Source: DATEMU01 sp964414585 (GTDB lineage: Bacteria; Planctomycetota; Phycisphaerae; UBA1845; UTPLA1). From it: a DNA stretch of 64,000 bases. The first letter of the stretch is position 1. The number at the start of each line of letters is the position of its first letter. Shown in pieces: positions 1-8,346 of this stretch. A model generated the notes under the pieces. That model ran no database searches. It saw only the letters and a list, made by a program, of their open reading frames with translations, and was not told the origin of the DNA. A program made the translations under genes and the position numbers. Location: contig CAYPXR010000021.1 in the NCBI GenBank assembly GCA_964414585.1, positions 1 to 64,000 of the forward strand. The letters are read 5' to 3'.

Positions 1-1
1 C

Positions 2-1747
2 GGTTGTGGGGCATCCACCTTCTCCGATTGGTGGGCCTACAAAATTGAAGCCTACAATGCGATTCCTCAAAACGTCGCACGCATGACCCAGGGCGGCGTG
101 GTCGCCACCGTCAACTCCGACTCCGCGGAACTCGTCCGCCATCTGAACTTCGAAGCTGCCAAGTCCCTGCACTTCGGCGGTCTCGATGCCAACAGCGCCC
201 TACGCCTTTGCACGCTCAACGGCGCAATGCAGCTCGGCATCGAAAAGTACGTCGGATCGATCGAGCCCGGCAAGATGGCCGACCTGGCGATCTTCGACGG
301 ACATCCGCTCGATACTTTCTCCAAGTGCGTGATGACCCTTGTGGAAGGCGAGATCTATTTCCAGCACGAATCGCTCGACTTCGACCATCCCAAGCCGCCT
401 CTGGCCGCGAAGAGCTTTGTGCCGCTTCCCCCGGTGATGAAGGTCGAGCCCTCCGAGAGCGGCGAGTATTGGATCGTCGGCGCGACGATCCATCCCGTCA
501 GCGGTCCGGCGATTCCCAACGGTCAACTGATCATCGCTAATGGACTCATCAAGCAGATCGGCCCCAACGACGGCCAGGCGGCGCCGGCGACTGTTCGCGT
601 CGTCGATGCGAAGGAGCTCCACGTTTACCCCGGTCTCATCAACGCCGATACGCAGTTGGGCCTGACGGAGATCGACTCCGTGGCCGGCAGTGTCGACGAA
701 CAGGAAATCGGCGACTTCCAGCCGGACGTCGTCGTCCTCTCGGCGTACAACCCTTTCGCCAGCGCCATCGAAGTTGCGCGCTGCGAAGGTGTCACCAGCG
801 CCCTCATTGCCCCCGGTGTCGGCACGATTGGCGGCCGCGCGGGCTTCGTGCACTTGAACGGTTGGACCATGCCGGAGGCCGAAATCGCCTCGCCGCTGGG
901 CCTGTGCATCGCCTTGCCGTCGCTGCCGGTCCGCTTTCCGGACGATATGGAAGAGGATAAGAAGAAGGAGCAGATCGACGAGTTTCACAAGAAGCTCGCG
1001 TCCATGGAGGACTATTTCCGAAAAGCCTCGCGCTATGCGAAAGCCGTTGCCGCCGCCGGTGGCGACGCGGAGAAGCTGCCCGAGTACGACCGCCGACTTG
1101 AAGCCATGATCCCCTTCGTCCGCGGCCAAGCCCCGGTGATCTTCCAGGCCGGCAGCTACAAGCAAATCAAAGAGGCGATCCGCTTCGCGGAGCAGTATCA
1201 ACTGAAACCGGTGATCCGCGGCGGTCACGATGCCTGGAAGCTGGCCGACGAATTGGCGGAGAAGAAGATCGACGTGATCCTTGGTCGGACGACGAGCTAC
1301 CCCGGCGACAAGTTCGAGTCCTGGGATTGCATCTATCGCCAGCCGGGCGTCCTTCATCGCCACGGCGTCCGATTCTGCATCACCACCGGTGATTCCTCAC
1401 TTGCCAAGCACGTCGCCATCGAGGCCGGATTTGCCGTTGCCCATGGGCTCGACGAAGGCGCCGCCCTCCGATCCGTCACCCTGGACCCCGCCGCCATTCT
1501 CGGCCTCGATCGCCGCATTGGCAGCCTTGAAGTCGGCAAAGTGGCCGACGTCATCGTGACCTCCGACAGCCCGCTCCAGGCCTCCTGCCGGGTCGTCGCC
1601 GAATTCATCGCAGGTCGCCCGATTGAGCTGTCCAGCAAGCACACGCGAGAGGACGAAAAATTCGTCCACCGGCCGAAACCGACCCTTCCGCCAGCCCCCC
1701 AACTCCGCGGGCCGCCGGCCATCCGGCTGAGCCCCGTGGGAGGTTAA
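2..1747 (+). CDS. Tandem amidohydrolase-family protein, 5' partial
   Basis: The frame is open from base 2, so the N-terminus lies outside the window (581 residues visible). The first ~110 visible residues look like the end of an imidazolonepropionase-like amidohydrolase: an NSDSAE segment (candidate metal/catalytic Asp), then the GKMADLAIFDGHPL tail typical of the beta-sandwich. A second amidohydrolase-like unit follows, starting near IVGATIHPVSG and ending with GKVADVIVTSDSPL. In this second unit the usual PGLID-x-H-x-H metal site reads PGLINADTQLGL, so the HxH pair is absent and the unit is probably not catalytic. The substrate is unknown; related secreted proteins are annotated as amidohydrolases or dipeptidases. 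The gene ends in TAA and is followed by a ~200 bp gap. Confidence 0.85.
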   Translation, partial: GCGASTFSDWWAYKIEAYNAIPQNVARMTQGGVVATVNSDSAELVRHLNFEAAKSLHFGGLDANSALRLCTLNGAMQLGIEKYVGSIEPGKMADLAIFDGHPLDTFSKCVMTLVEGEIYFQHESLDFDHPKPPLAAKSFVPLPPVMKVEPSESGEYWIVGATIHPVSGPAIPNGQLIIANGLIKQIGPNDGQAAPATVRVVDAKELHVYPGLINADTQLGLTEIDSVAGSVDEQEIGDFQPDVVVLSAYNPFASAIEVARCEGVTSALIAPGVGTIGGRAGFVHLNGWTMPEAEIASPLGLCIALPSLPVRFPDDMEEDKKKEQIDEFHKKLASMEDYFRKASRYAKAVAAAGGDAEKLPEYDRRLEAMIPFVRGQAPVIFQAGSYKQIKEAIRFAEQYQLKPVIRGGHDAWKLADELAEKKIDVILGRTTSYPGDKFESWDCIYRQPGVLHRHGVRFCITTGDSSLAKHVAIEAGFAVAHGLDEGAALRSVTLDPAAILGLDRRIGSLEVGKVADVIVTSDSPLQASCRVVAEFIAGRPIELSSKHTREDEKFVHRPKPTLPPAPQLRGPPAIRLSPVGG

Positions 1748-1788
1748 GATCGTGGCCGGGTTCCCGGGACGGGTCCGCCGGAATGCGC

Positions 1789-1817
1789 TTGACAAGTATT
1801 TCGGGTTCGGTTCCGAT
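1789..1817 (+). promoter_or_regulatory. Candidate sigma-70 promoter for the zinc-ribbon gene
   Basis: A perfect -35 hexamer TTGACA at 1789-1794 is followed after 17 bp by TCCGAT, a weak -10 matching at three positions. It lies 130 bp upstream of the start at 1949, in the only non-coding stretch here. The -35 is convincing and the -10 is not. Confidence 0.35.
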
Positions 1818-1948
1818 GTTGGTGAGTGAACTAGTAGAGGGCAGTACCGCCGATCTTTTCCAGGAGCATCCTTCCCCACTAACCCGGCCGTTCGGCCGAC
1901 GGATCCCCCAAGAAATTTCGCCGGATCGCCCACGCGAGGGCAAATCCC

Positions 1949-2317
1949 ATGGAGTACACCGACAAAACTCTCGTTTGCGTTGATTGCAGTGCGGAATTCA
2001 TCCATTCCGCCGACGATCAGGCGCGCTACGCCGAGCGAGGCTTTACCAATGAGCCCAAGCGATGTCGCGCCTGCCGCGAAAAACGCAAGAGCATGGGCGG
2101 CGGTGGCGGTGGTCCCCGGCGCGGTGCCGGCGGTGGTGGTGGAGGCCGCGGTGGATACGGTGGCGGCGGCAATCGACCGCCGCGACAGATGTTCCAGGTG
2201 ACCTGCTCCGAGTGCGGCCAACAGACCGAGGTGCCGTTCAAGCCCACCGAGGGCCGGCCGGTCTATTGTCGCAACTGTTATCAAGCCCAAAAAGGCAACT
2301 CGAGCACCTTCGATTAG
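1949..2317 (+). CDS. Zinc-ribbon / RGG-linker / CxxC-x17-CxxC protein
   Basis: A 122-residue protein with two zinc modules. The N-terminal ~45 residues (DKTLVCVDC, then RCRAC) match the small probable zinc-ribbon domain (zf-trcl type). The C-terminal module has CSEC and CRNC separated by exactly 17 residues, including the PFKPTEGRPVYC stretch that defines the CxxC-x17-CxxC family. Between them is a ~30-residue glycine/arginine-rich linker with RGG and RGGYGGGG, of the kind found in RNA-binding proteins. The ATG at 1949 has a GAGGG Shine-Dalgarno. The molecular function is unknown; nucleic-acid binding is an inference from the zinc ribbons and RGG linker. Confidence 0.85.
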   Translation: MEYTDKTLVCVDCSAEFIHSADDQARYAERGFTNEPKRCRACREKRKSMGGGGGGPRRGAGGGGGGRGGYGGGGNRPPRQMFQVTCSECGQQTEVPFKPTEGRPVYCRNCYQAQKGNSSTFD

Positions 2318-2448
2318 TCGCTCATTGTTGGCTTGGCTCGACTTGCAGTCCAATGTCGCTATCCGAGCCGCGCGGCGCAAGCCTGCGGCCGAGCGCGGCG
2401 TGACCATTGAATCTGAGCAGCCCCTCGCCCGTAAGGCAGACGCCGTTG

Positions 2449-3984
2449 CTAGTGCGCGCTGACAACCGCATTTTTGTCGCGCAAATCGAACATCGCCATC
2501 TCCTTGTGATTCCGCCCGAGGAACCGTCCGCCGATGAGCACAAAGTTATTCCACGTCCGCTCGTCGAACACCGGAACCGCCGCGACTTCCTGAAAGCCGC
2601 CCGGTTTGGCCTCAACCAGCGCGAGGCGACCCTGTTCGCTCATGACGATCAAGTGATCTCGCGCAAGCAGCAGCGAGCCATATCCATAACGCCCGCCTTT
2701 CCATTTCCGCTCGCCGGTCGCGAGGTCGAGACAACAGAGCACGCCCTCATCAAGTCCGTAGACGAACCCATCGCGGATGACGGACGAGTTGAATTTGTTT
2801 TTCATCCGCGTATTGGACCAAACTTCCCGCGCTTCTAGTTTTCCGCCTGCCGATTGGATTTTGATCAGCGCGCAGCCCTTGCCGTAGCCCGCCGATATGA
2901 ACACGCGATCCTGTCCCGCTTCGAGCGGCTGCGAACAATTGATCCCCCATTGCGTCGTCCACGGAAAGCTCCAGAGGATTTCCCCTGTGGCCGGGTCGAT
3001 CCCGTTCAGCGCCGCCGCCGCGAGGTTGACGACCTGCCGCCGGCCCGCGAGCGTCATTGTTACGAGTGACGTGTACGCCTGAACCCCGGAATCCTTTTCC
3101 CAAATGAGTTTTCCGTCAGCCGCGTTGTACGCCAGAACGGATGGACCGGGCTTGCCGGAGTTCGTGACGAGCACTTTTCCGTCGATGACCAGGGGCGATC
3201 CCGCCAGGCCCCACGACAAATTTTCCTGGCGATACTCATTCAGAATGTTGTGTTTCCAGACGACTTGGCCCGTATCACTGCTCAGGCAATGCAAGTCTCC
3301 CTTGGCTCCAAGCGCATAGAGGCGGTCGCCCGCGATGGTCGGCGTCGCCCGAGGCCCGTCGCCGCCGAGGGTTTCTTCAAAGGACGCGTCGTAGTCGCAG
3401 GCCCAGATTTCCCGGCCGGTGGCGAATTCGTAACAGACGACCGCTTCCTTCTTGCGACGCTGTTCGATGGTATATGCGCGCCCCGCGCCAACGACGAAAC
3501 TCGCATAGCCGCCTCCCACCGGCTGACGCCAGATTTCCCGCGGCGGTCTTGTTGACCAATCCAATTCGATATCCGGCTCGTCAGACACCCCGTCGCGCCG
3601 GGCCCCTCGAAAATCACTCCACGACAGTCGGGCGAACTGCGGATTCGCCTGAATGGTGCCTTCCGAATGGACCTTTTGTAATTGCCGGTCACGCTCCAAT
3701 TCGCGGTCGTGCGTTAACCGCCCAAAATCGAGTGAGAAATCCCAAAGGCTGTTCATCCCGCCCTTGAACTGCCAGAACGGCATCAACGCCAATAGAACGA
3801 ACAACCCGAAAATCGGCGCGAACACCATCGCACCGGCGACCTTTCGCCATCGCTTGAGCCGGGCGTCCTTTGCCAACAACACAACGCCGACCGGATAGAG
3901 CAATACCAGCGCGGGCAAGAGGACCCACCACCGCGATCGCCATGGAAACACTTTTTCGACCTGGTTGGCCGTTTGGTTGTCCAT
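2449..3984 (-). CDS. Membrane-anchored PQQ-like beta-propeller protein
   Basis: A 511-residue protein. Residues ~19-75 contain two hydrophobic segments (WVLLPALVLLYPVGVVLLA and a second near FAPIFGLFVLLAL), so the propeller is probably membrane-anchored and outside the cytoplasm. From ~residue 130 it has repeated PQQ/WD-like blades (IWRQPVGGG, GREIWACDY, GQVVWKHN, GKLIWEKDSG, GEILWSFPW, GERKWKGG). This resembles planctomycete PQQ-binding-like proteins with no proven cofactor. It starts 9 nt after the stop of the upstream metallo-hydrolase, so the two form a likely operon. No catalytic residue can be assigned; the role may be protein scaffolding, as in BamB-like proteins, or sugar binding. Confidence 0.85.
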   Translation of the reverse strand: MDNQTANQVEKVFPWRSRWWVLLPALVLLYPVGVVLLAKDARLKRWRKVAGAMVFAPIFGLFVLLALMPFWQFKGGMNSLWDFSLDFGRLTHDRELERDRQLQKVHSEGTIQANPQFARLSWSDFRGARRDGVSDEPDIELDWSTRPPREIWRQPVGGGYASFVVGAGRAYTIEQRRKKEAVVCYEFATGREIWACDYDASFEETLGGDGPRATPTIAGDRLYALGAKGDLHCLSSDTGQVVWKHNILNEYRQENLSWGLAGSPLVIDGKVLVTNSGKPGPSVLAYNAADGKLIWEKDSGVQAYTSLVTMTLAGRRQVVNLAAAALNGIDPATGEILWSFPWTTQWGINCSQPLEAGQDRVFISAGYGKGCALIKIQSAGGKLEAREVWSNTRMKNKFNSSVIRDGFVYGLDEGVLCCLDLATGERKWKGGRYGYGSLLLARDHLIVMSEQGRLALVEAKPGGFQEVAAVPVFDERTWNNFVLIGGRFLGRNHKEMAMFDLRDKNAVVSAH

Positions 3985-3993
3985 TCGTACCGC

Positions 3994-4770
3994 TTATCTT
4001 ATCTGAATCACCAACCCGTCGTGCGAAAGCGCCATCCCCTCCGGCAACTCCCGATTGGTTTCCTCGTGAGGCAGTTCGTGCGCCATGTGCGTGAAATAGG
4101 TCCGTCGCGCTCCGATCCGTCGAGCGTGGTCGACCGCCTGGTCGAGATTGAAGTGCGTCGGATGGGGCCGTTTTCGCAGCGCGTCGAGAATGAGCACGTC
4201 CAATTCCTTGAGCAGCGGCCACGATTCGGCCGGAATCTCGCTGACGTCCGTGCAATACGCGAAATCGCCAGCTCTAAACCCCATGACCGGAAGCTTTCCG
4301 TGAAGCAGCGGGATTGGTGTGATGGTACGCCCGCCAATGGAAATCGCCCCGTCGATCGTCCTAAGCTCCAGTTGGGGCTTGGCCGACGGATATTCGGGAT
4401 CGTGCTCGAAGACGTAGGCAAACATCGTCCGCAGCCGTTCGAGCGTCGCGGCCTGCCCATAGCAGGGAATCGGTCCTTTTTGAAGCCAGTTGAACCGCCG
4501 CAGATCGTCGAGCCCGGCCAGATGGTCGATGTGATGATGCGTATAGAGAACGGCATCCACGCGCCGGACGTTGTTGGCCAGACATTGCAGCCGCAACTCC
4601 GGCGACGTATCCACCAGAAGCGTCGTCGAATCATATTGAATCAGAATGCTCGGCCGCGTCCGCCGGTCGCGGGGGTCGCTCGATGTGCATACCGCGCAAT
4701 CGCAGGCAATCATGGGGACGCCGTGCGACGTGCCGGAGCCGAGGACTGTGATGGTCAATGCGTTACCCAC
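3994..4770 (-). CDS. PhnP-like metallo-beta-lactamase-fold hydrolase
   Basis: A 258-residue MBL-fold protein with the family hallmarks GSGTSHGVP, then a CDCAVC cluster (extra zinc site of the PhnP/cyclic phosphodiesterase group), the metal motif THHHIDH, an Asp-containing CTDVSEIP segment and a terminal HMAHE. Close relatives hydrolyse cyclic phosphodiesters such as phosphoribosyl 1,2-cyclic phosphate. No phosphonate (phn) genes are adjacent, so the substrate here is unknown. The start is GTG at 4770, with no visible Shine-Dalgarno and a TATAAT box only ~12 nt upstream, which suggests a leaderless or very short-leader transcript. It is followed directly by the PQQ propeller gene. Confidence 0.85.
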   Translation of the reverse strand: MGNALTITVLGSGTSHGVPMIACDCAVCTSSDPRDRRTRPSILIQYDSTTLLVDTSPELRLQCLANNVRRVDAVLYTHHHIDHLAGLDDLRRFNWLQKGPIPCYGQAATLERLRTMFAYVFEHDPEYPSAKPQLELRTIDGAISIGGRTITPIPLLHGKLPVMGFRAGDFAYCTDVSEIPAESWPLLKELDVLILDALRKRPHPTHFNLDQAVDHARRIGARRTYFTHMAHELPHEETNRELPEGMALSHDGLVIQIR

Positions 4771-4781
4771 AACCGGTGCGG

Positions 4782-4787
4782 ATTATA
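4782..4787 (-). promoter_or_regulatory. Perfect -10 box upstream of the PhnP-like gene
   Basis: Reading the minus strand, TATAAT sits ~12 nt before the GTG start at 4770. No good -35 is seen at 16-18 bp. If used, transcription would start within a few bases of the start codon. Confidence 0.35.
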
Positions 4788-4822
4788 AGGCCCTCGCGGC
4801 TTTAACGTGGTTTTCGCCGTTT

Positions 4823-4838
4823 TGGCACGCAAAATGCC
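4823..4838 (+). promoter_or_regulatory. Candidate sigma-54 (-24/-12) promoter for the Cys/Met enzyme
   Basis: TGGCACG at 4823-4829 is followed after 4 bp by ATGCC, giving the GG-to-GC spacing of exactly 10 nt required by sigma-54. The -24 element is a perfect consensus; the -12 element matches only at TGC. The same bases also form a TGGCA/TGCCA inverted repeat, so an operator is an alternative reading. The gene start is 43 bp downstream. Confidence 0.35.
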
Positions 4839-4880
4839 ACGAGTCGCTACGCCTGCTCGTAAAAGCATTAGGAGTCCGCC

Positions 4881-6185
4881 ATGTCATCCCAGAATGAAAC
4901 CTCGAAGACCTCGGAGAAAAAGGCCCACATCCGCACAAAGATGGTCCATGGTCGTTCCAGCAGCCGCCGCTGGGATTATGCCCATCATGTCGTGCCGCCG
5001 ATTTCCAGCTCCGCCACCTTCCGCCTCGATTCCGTCGAACGCGGGGCGCAGGGGTTCGTCGATTTCGCCCACGACGGCGCCGATACCCACGACCCCATCT
5101 ACATCTATGACCGGCTCGACGAGCCGACCCGCGGAATGTTGGAGGATAATCTCGCCGTCGCCGAGGGCGGAGAATCAGCGCTTTGCTTTTCCTCCGGCAT
5201 GGCCGCCATCTCCGGCGTGCTGGGCAGCCTCTTGCAATCCGGCGACAACATGGTCACCCACCGCGTGCTCTACGGCTGCACCTATTCCCTGTTGAAGAAC
5301 TGGATGCCGCGTTTCGGGATCAACGTTTCCTTCGAAGACTTGACCAGGATCGACGAGCTCGCCCGGACGCTGACTCCCAAGACTCGTGTCGTCTATTTTG
5401 AAACGCCGGTCAACCCCGATCTGACCATCATCGACATCCGCGCGATCCGCAACGTCGTCGACGAGGCTAACAAAAAGCGCGAAGAGCCGGACCGCATCTG
5501 GATCATTGTCGACAACACTTTCGCCACGCCATTCTGCCAGCGCCCGATCGAGTATGGGGCGCACATCGTCTGCCAATCGCTGACCAAGGGCATCGGCGGC
5601 TTCGGCACCGACGTCGGCGGGGCGGTCATCGCCCCCAAGTCCCTTAAGAATCGCCTGCTCATGTATCGCAAGGATTTCGGCGGCATCCTCTCACCGAAGG
5701 CCGCATGGGCCACGCTCGTCTACGGCCTTCCGTCGCTGGCCACGCGCATGGTCAACTATCAAAAGACCGCCCACCACGTCGCCCGCCACCTCGCACAACA
5801 TCCCAAGGTGGAAAAGGTCCTTTTCCCCGGCTTGGAAACATTTCCGCAATTTGCACTGGCCAAGAAGCAAATGACCGACCCCAAGGGCCACTTCGCCCCC
5901 GGCAGCATGCTCTACTTCGTCCTTAAGGATAAGTCCGGCGACGGCAAGATCGGCGCGAAATTCGTGGACTCGATTGCCGACAACGCCTACTCGATCAGCC
6001 TCGCCGTCAGCCTGGGACAGATCAAGACGTTGATCGAATGCCCGTTCTACATGACGCATTCGGCCCTGCCGCCGGAAGAAATGAAACGGCGCGGCATCGT
6101 CCCCGGCGGCATCCGCCTGAGCTGCGGCCTGGAGGACTGGGAGGATATTGTGAACGATCTCGAGACGGCGCTGGAGACGGTCTGA
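4881..6185 (+). CDS. Cys/Met-metabolism PLP-dependent enzyme
   Basis: A 434-residue fold-type I PLP enzyme of the trans-sulfuration family (cystathionine gamma-synthase / beta- or gamma-lyase / O-acylhomoserine sulfhydrylase). It has the substrate-side IYDRLDEPT segment, the PLP stacking region FSSGMAAISG, VDNTFATPF with the cofactor Asp, and SLTKGIGGFGTDVGG with the Schiff-base lysine. The C-terminus has GGIRLSCGLED, where the arginine binds the carboxylate. The exact reaction cannot be decided from motifs. The ATG at 4881 has a GGAG Shine-Dalgarno. No methionine genes flank it; a candidate sigma-54 promoter lies upstream. Confidence 0.88.
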   Translation: MSSQNETSKTSEKKAHIRTKMVHGRSSSRRWDYAHHVVPPISSSATFRLDSVERGAQGFVDFAHDGADTHDPIYIYDRLDEPTRGMLEDNLAVAEGGESALCFSSGMAAISGVLGSLLQSGDNMVTHRVLYGCTYSLLKNWMPRFGINVSFEDLTRIDELARTLTPKTRVVYFETPVNPDLTIIDIRAIRNVVDEANKKREEPDRIWIIVDNTFATPFCQRPIEYGAHIVCQSLTKGIGGFGTDVGGAVIAPKSLKNRLLMYRKDFGGILSPKAAWATLVYGLPSLATRMVNYQKTAHHVARHLAQHPKVEKVLFPGLETFPQFALAKKQMTDPKGHFAPGSMLYFVLKDKSGDGKIGAKFVDSIADNAYSISLAVSLGQIKTLIECPFYMTHSALPPEEMKRRGIVPGGIRLSCGLEDWEDIVNDLETALETV

Positions 6186-6200
6186 CCGGCGGCGCTTTTC

Positions 6201-7085
6201 TTATTCGGAAAAGATTGCTTCGGTGAGGGCCACCTGCTCCGGCAGCTTTGCCGCCACTTCATCCACCGCGCCTTGATCGAGGTGCAGGGCCGACAGCATC
6301 TCGGCGTCGTACTCGTCATGAGCCGCCGTCGCCGAAAACCCGATCCCGCAGCGGCACGCGATCGTATCCGCCACGTGAACGAGCATCGCCAGTTCACGGT
6401 TGACCGCCGCCAAATCCATCGGCCTGTGGTGATAACCGATCGCCATGCACAATGGCATCGGGAAGCGCCACTTGGTGCCCAGGGCCATGCCGAAGGCCTG
6501 ATGGTCCGCTCCAATGATCTCGCGTTCCAGCTCGCAGAAGTTCGTCCCCTCCTGGGCGTTTCGCTTGATCACTTCCCCCAGGCTCTTGCCGTGTACCTGC
6601 CGCTCGACGAGCAATCCGAGGTCGTGGATGAGCCCGGCGAGGAAGCTCTCCTCGACCGCAGGTCGTCCCTGGGCCGCGGTCAGCAGCCGCGAGGCGACGC
6701 CGACGGCGACGCTGTGCCGCCAGACTTCCAGGCCGCTGAAGCCTTCGATGTTGCCGCCCGCGCTGAACAGGTGTGTCATCGACGCGGCAATCGAAATATT
6801 TTTCACCGCCGACAACCCGAGCAGGACGATCGCCCGGTCAATGCTCGCGATCTGTCCCGGAAGGCCGTAGAACGCCGAGTTGACGACCTTGAGCAGGCGC
6901 GACGAAAGGGCGGGGTCATTGCGGATGACGTCGTGCAGGTCCCGCGCGGTCGACTTGGGGTTTTCGACGATCTGGATGATCTTGACCGTCACCTCCGGAA
7001 GCGTGGCGATCTCGCCGAGATTGGCGATCGCCGTGGCGACCAGCTTGTCCGTCTCGCTCTTGCCAGGGGTCAGCGTCGTCAGCAT
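6201..7085 (-). CDS. HDOD-domain signalling protein
   Basis: A 294-residue single-domain HDOD protein. The N-terminal half has ATLPEVTVKIIQIVENP and NDPALSSRLLKVVNSAFYG, then IDRAIVLLGLSAVKNI, the classic HDOD core; a LIHDLGLL segment and HHRP follow. HDOD proteins are non-enzymatic relatives of HD phosphohydrolases used in signalling, motility and stress regulation. The frame is open further upstream (to 7220), but the ATG at 7085 has a strong GGGAGGA Shine-Dalgarno and avoids overlap with the upstream synthase gene. It is in the same orientation as the NeuB gene, with a 116 bp gap that holds its own candidate promoter. Confidence 0.88.
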   Translation of the reverse strand: MLTTLTPGKSETDKLVATAIANLGEIATLPEVTVKIIQIVENPKSTARDLHDVIRNDPALSSRLLKVVNSAFYGLPGQIASIDRAIVLLGLSAVKNISIAASMTHLFSAGGNIEGFSGLEVWRHSVAVGVASRLLTAAQGRPAVEESFLAGLIHDLGLLVERQVHGKSLGEVIKRNAQEGTNFCELEREIIGADHQAFGMALGTKWRFPMPLCMAIGYHHRPMDLAAVNRELAMLVHVADTIACRCGIGFSATAAHDEYDAEMLSALHLDQGAVDEVAAKLPEQVALTEAIFSE

Positions 7086-7158
7086 ATCCGTCCTCCCAAT
7101 GTACGGCCGAAAACCGGGGATCCGCGCGAGTCTCTGATGAAAATATCGGTATGGATTG

Positions 7159-7187
7159 ATATACGATTCAGATGTTGCGCCGGGCAA
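7159..7187 (-). promoter_or_regulatory. Candidate sigma-70 promoter for the HDOD gene
   Basis: On the minus strand, TTGCCC (7187-7182) is followed by a 17 bp spacer and GTATAT (7164-7159). It is located in the AT-richer part of the gap before the start at 7085, giving a leader of ~65 nt. Confidence 0.4.
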
Positions 7188-7201
7188 ACATCGCCGCGAG
7201 G

Positions 7202-8275
7202 CTACAGGAGCATCGCCCACGAAAGCCGCGTATCAGCGGGGATATCGGCCTTGGCCACGCGACCGAGAATCATGTCCCATTGATCGGGGGCGATTCCACC
7301 GGCGGGTCGGCGGATCGCCAGCACGTCCGCGGTCAGGCGTTTACCCGCGGGAATCCGCGCGATCGCGACGACGCTGCCGCGGGCCAGTTCGCGGACCTGC
7401 CGCTCGGAGGCGGCGCATTGAATCAATCCGTCGCCCAGCGATTGCCAGGCGGCTCGCGCGCCCGCGACATACTCGGCGAAGGCCTTTGGCTCCAATGAGA
7501 AAAAGTGATCGGGGCCCGCCGCGCGACGATCGAGCGTCAGGTGCTTTTCAAGGACCGTCGCGCCGGCCATGACCGCCATCGCTCCAAACTCCGCGCCGGC
7601 CGTATGATCGCTGAACCCGACGGGCACATGAAATCGCTCCGCCAGCGTGCGAATGCAGCGCAGCCGGGCGTCGGCGGGTTTCGTCGGATAGGACGAAACG
7701 CAGTGCAACAGAATCAGCCGTCCGACCGCGCCGTTTTGAAAGATTCCCTCGACCGCCGCATCGACCTCCGCGAGATCGGTCGCGCCTGTCGAGAGAATGA
7801 TGGGCAAACCTGAAGTGGCTGCGGCCGTCACCAGCGGCACGTTCACCAGATCCGGCGACGCGATCTTGAGGGCGGTTACCTCCAGATCGCACAACATGCG
7901 TAGTTCGTCGAGCCCGAACGGTGTGGCCAGAAATACGATGCCTTGTGAATCGGCATATGCCTTGAGCCGCTCGAAATCCGCCCTGCGAAGTTCGAGCTTC
8001 CGAAGCATCGTTTGTTGACCGCCGGCGCCGTGGGCATGGGCCGCCTGATAACTGCAAAGCGGTGCATCGGCGGAGACGAGCCGGTCGGCGGAGAACACCT
8101 GAAATTTGACGGCGTCCGCCCCGGCTTCGCGCGCGGCGTCGATGAGCCGGTGCGCGGCGTCGGCGTTGCCGTTATGGTTGACCCCGGCCTCGGCGATAAT
8201 GAAAGCGCCGTGTTCTTCACCGATCCGTCGGCGGCCGATCCGTACCGTGGGGCGCTTCTCCATAGTATAAATCAT
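7202..8275 (-). CDS. NeuB-family nonulosonic (sialic) acid synthase
   Basis: A 357-residue protein with the NeuB domain at the N-terminus (FIIAEAGVNHNG, AGADAVKFQVF, FLATPFGLDEL, LKIASPDL, ILSTGATDL, HCVSSYPT, GFSDHT, LEKHLTLDR) and a C-terminal SAF/antifreeze-like domain (~residues 295-350; VAIARIPAGKRL, ADIPADTRLSW). The family condenses phosphoenolpyruvate with an N-acetylated hexose to make N-acetylneuraminic, legionaminic or pseudaminic acid; motifs do not settle which. No neuA, neuC or pse genes lie next to it. A link to flagellin glycosylation is possible given the flagellar operon 7 kb away, but is only an inference. Alternative start at 8263. Confidence 0.88.
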   Translation of the reverse strand: MIYTMEKRPTVRIGRRRIGEEHGAFIIAEAGVNHNGNADAAHRLIDAAREAGADAVKFQVFSADRLVSADAPLCSYQAAHAHGAGGQQTMLRKLELRRADFERLKAYADSQGIVFLATPFGLDELRMLCDLEVTALKIASPDLVNVPLVTAAATSGLPIILSTGATDLAEVDAAVEGIFQNGAVGRLILLHCVSSYPTKPADARLRCIRTLAERFHVPVGFSDHTAGAEFGAMAVMAGATVLEKHLTLDRRAAGPDHFFSLEPKAFAEYVAGARAAWQSLGDGLIQCAASERQVRELARGSVVAIARIPAGKRLTADVLAIRRPAGGIAPDQWDMILGRVAKADIPADTRLSWAMLL

Positions 8276-8346
8276 CGACGGCCCCAGGGATGGTGCTTGA
8301 TCGGCCGATCCGCGACAATGGAAAGAGGCCCTGAGCGGTTATTGAC

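Noticed and set aside
200..1363. Long open frame on the minus strand opposite the amidohydrolase
   Set aside because: A GC-rich shadow of a real gene. It has no recognisable domain and the opposite strand has strong family motifs.
2092..2180. GGCGGTGGT tract as a simple-sequence or CRISPR-like element
   Set aside because: It is in frame and encodes the glycine linker of the zinc-ribbon protein; no spacer structure.
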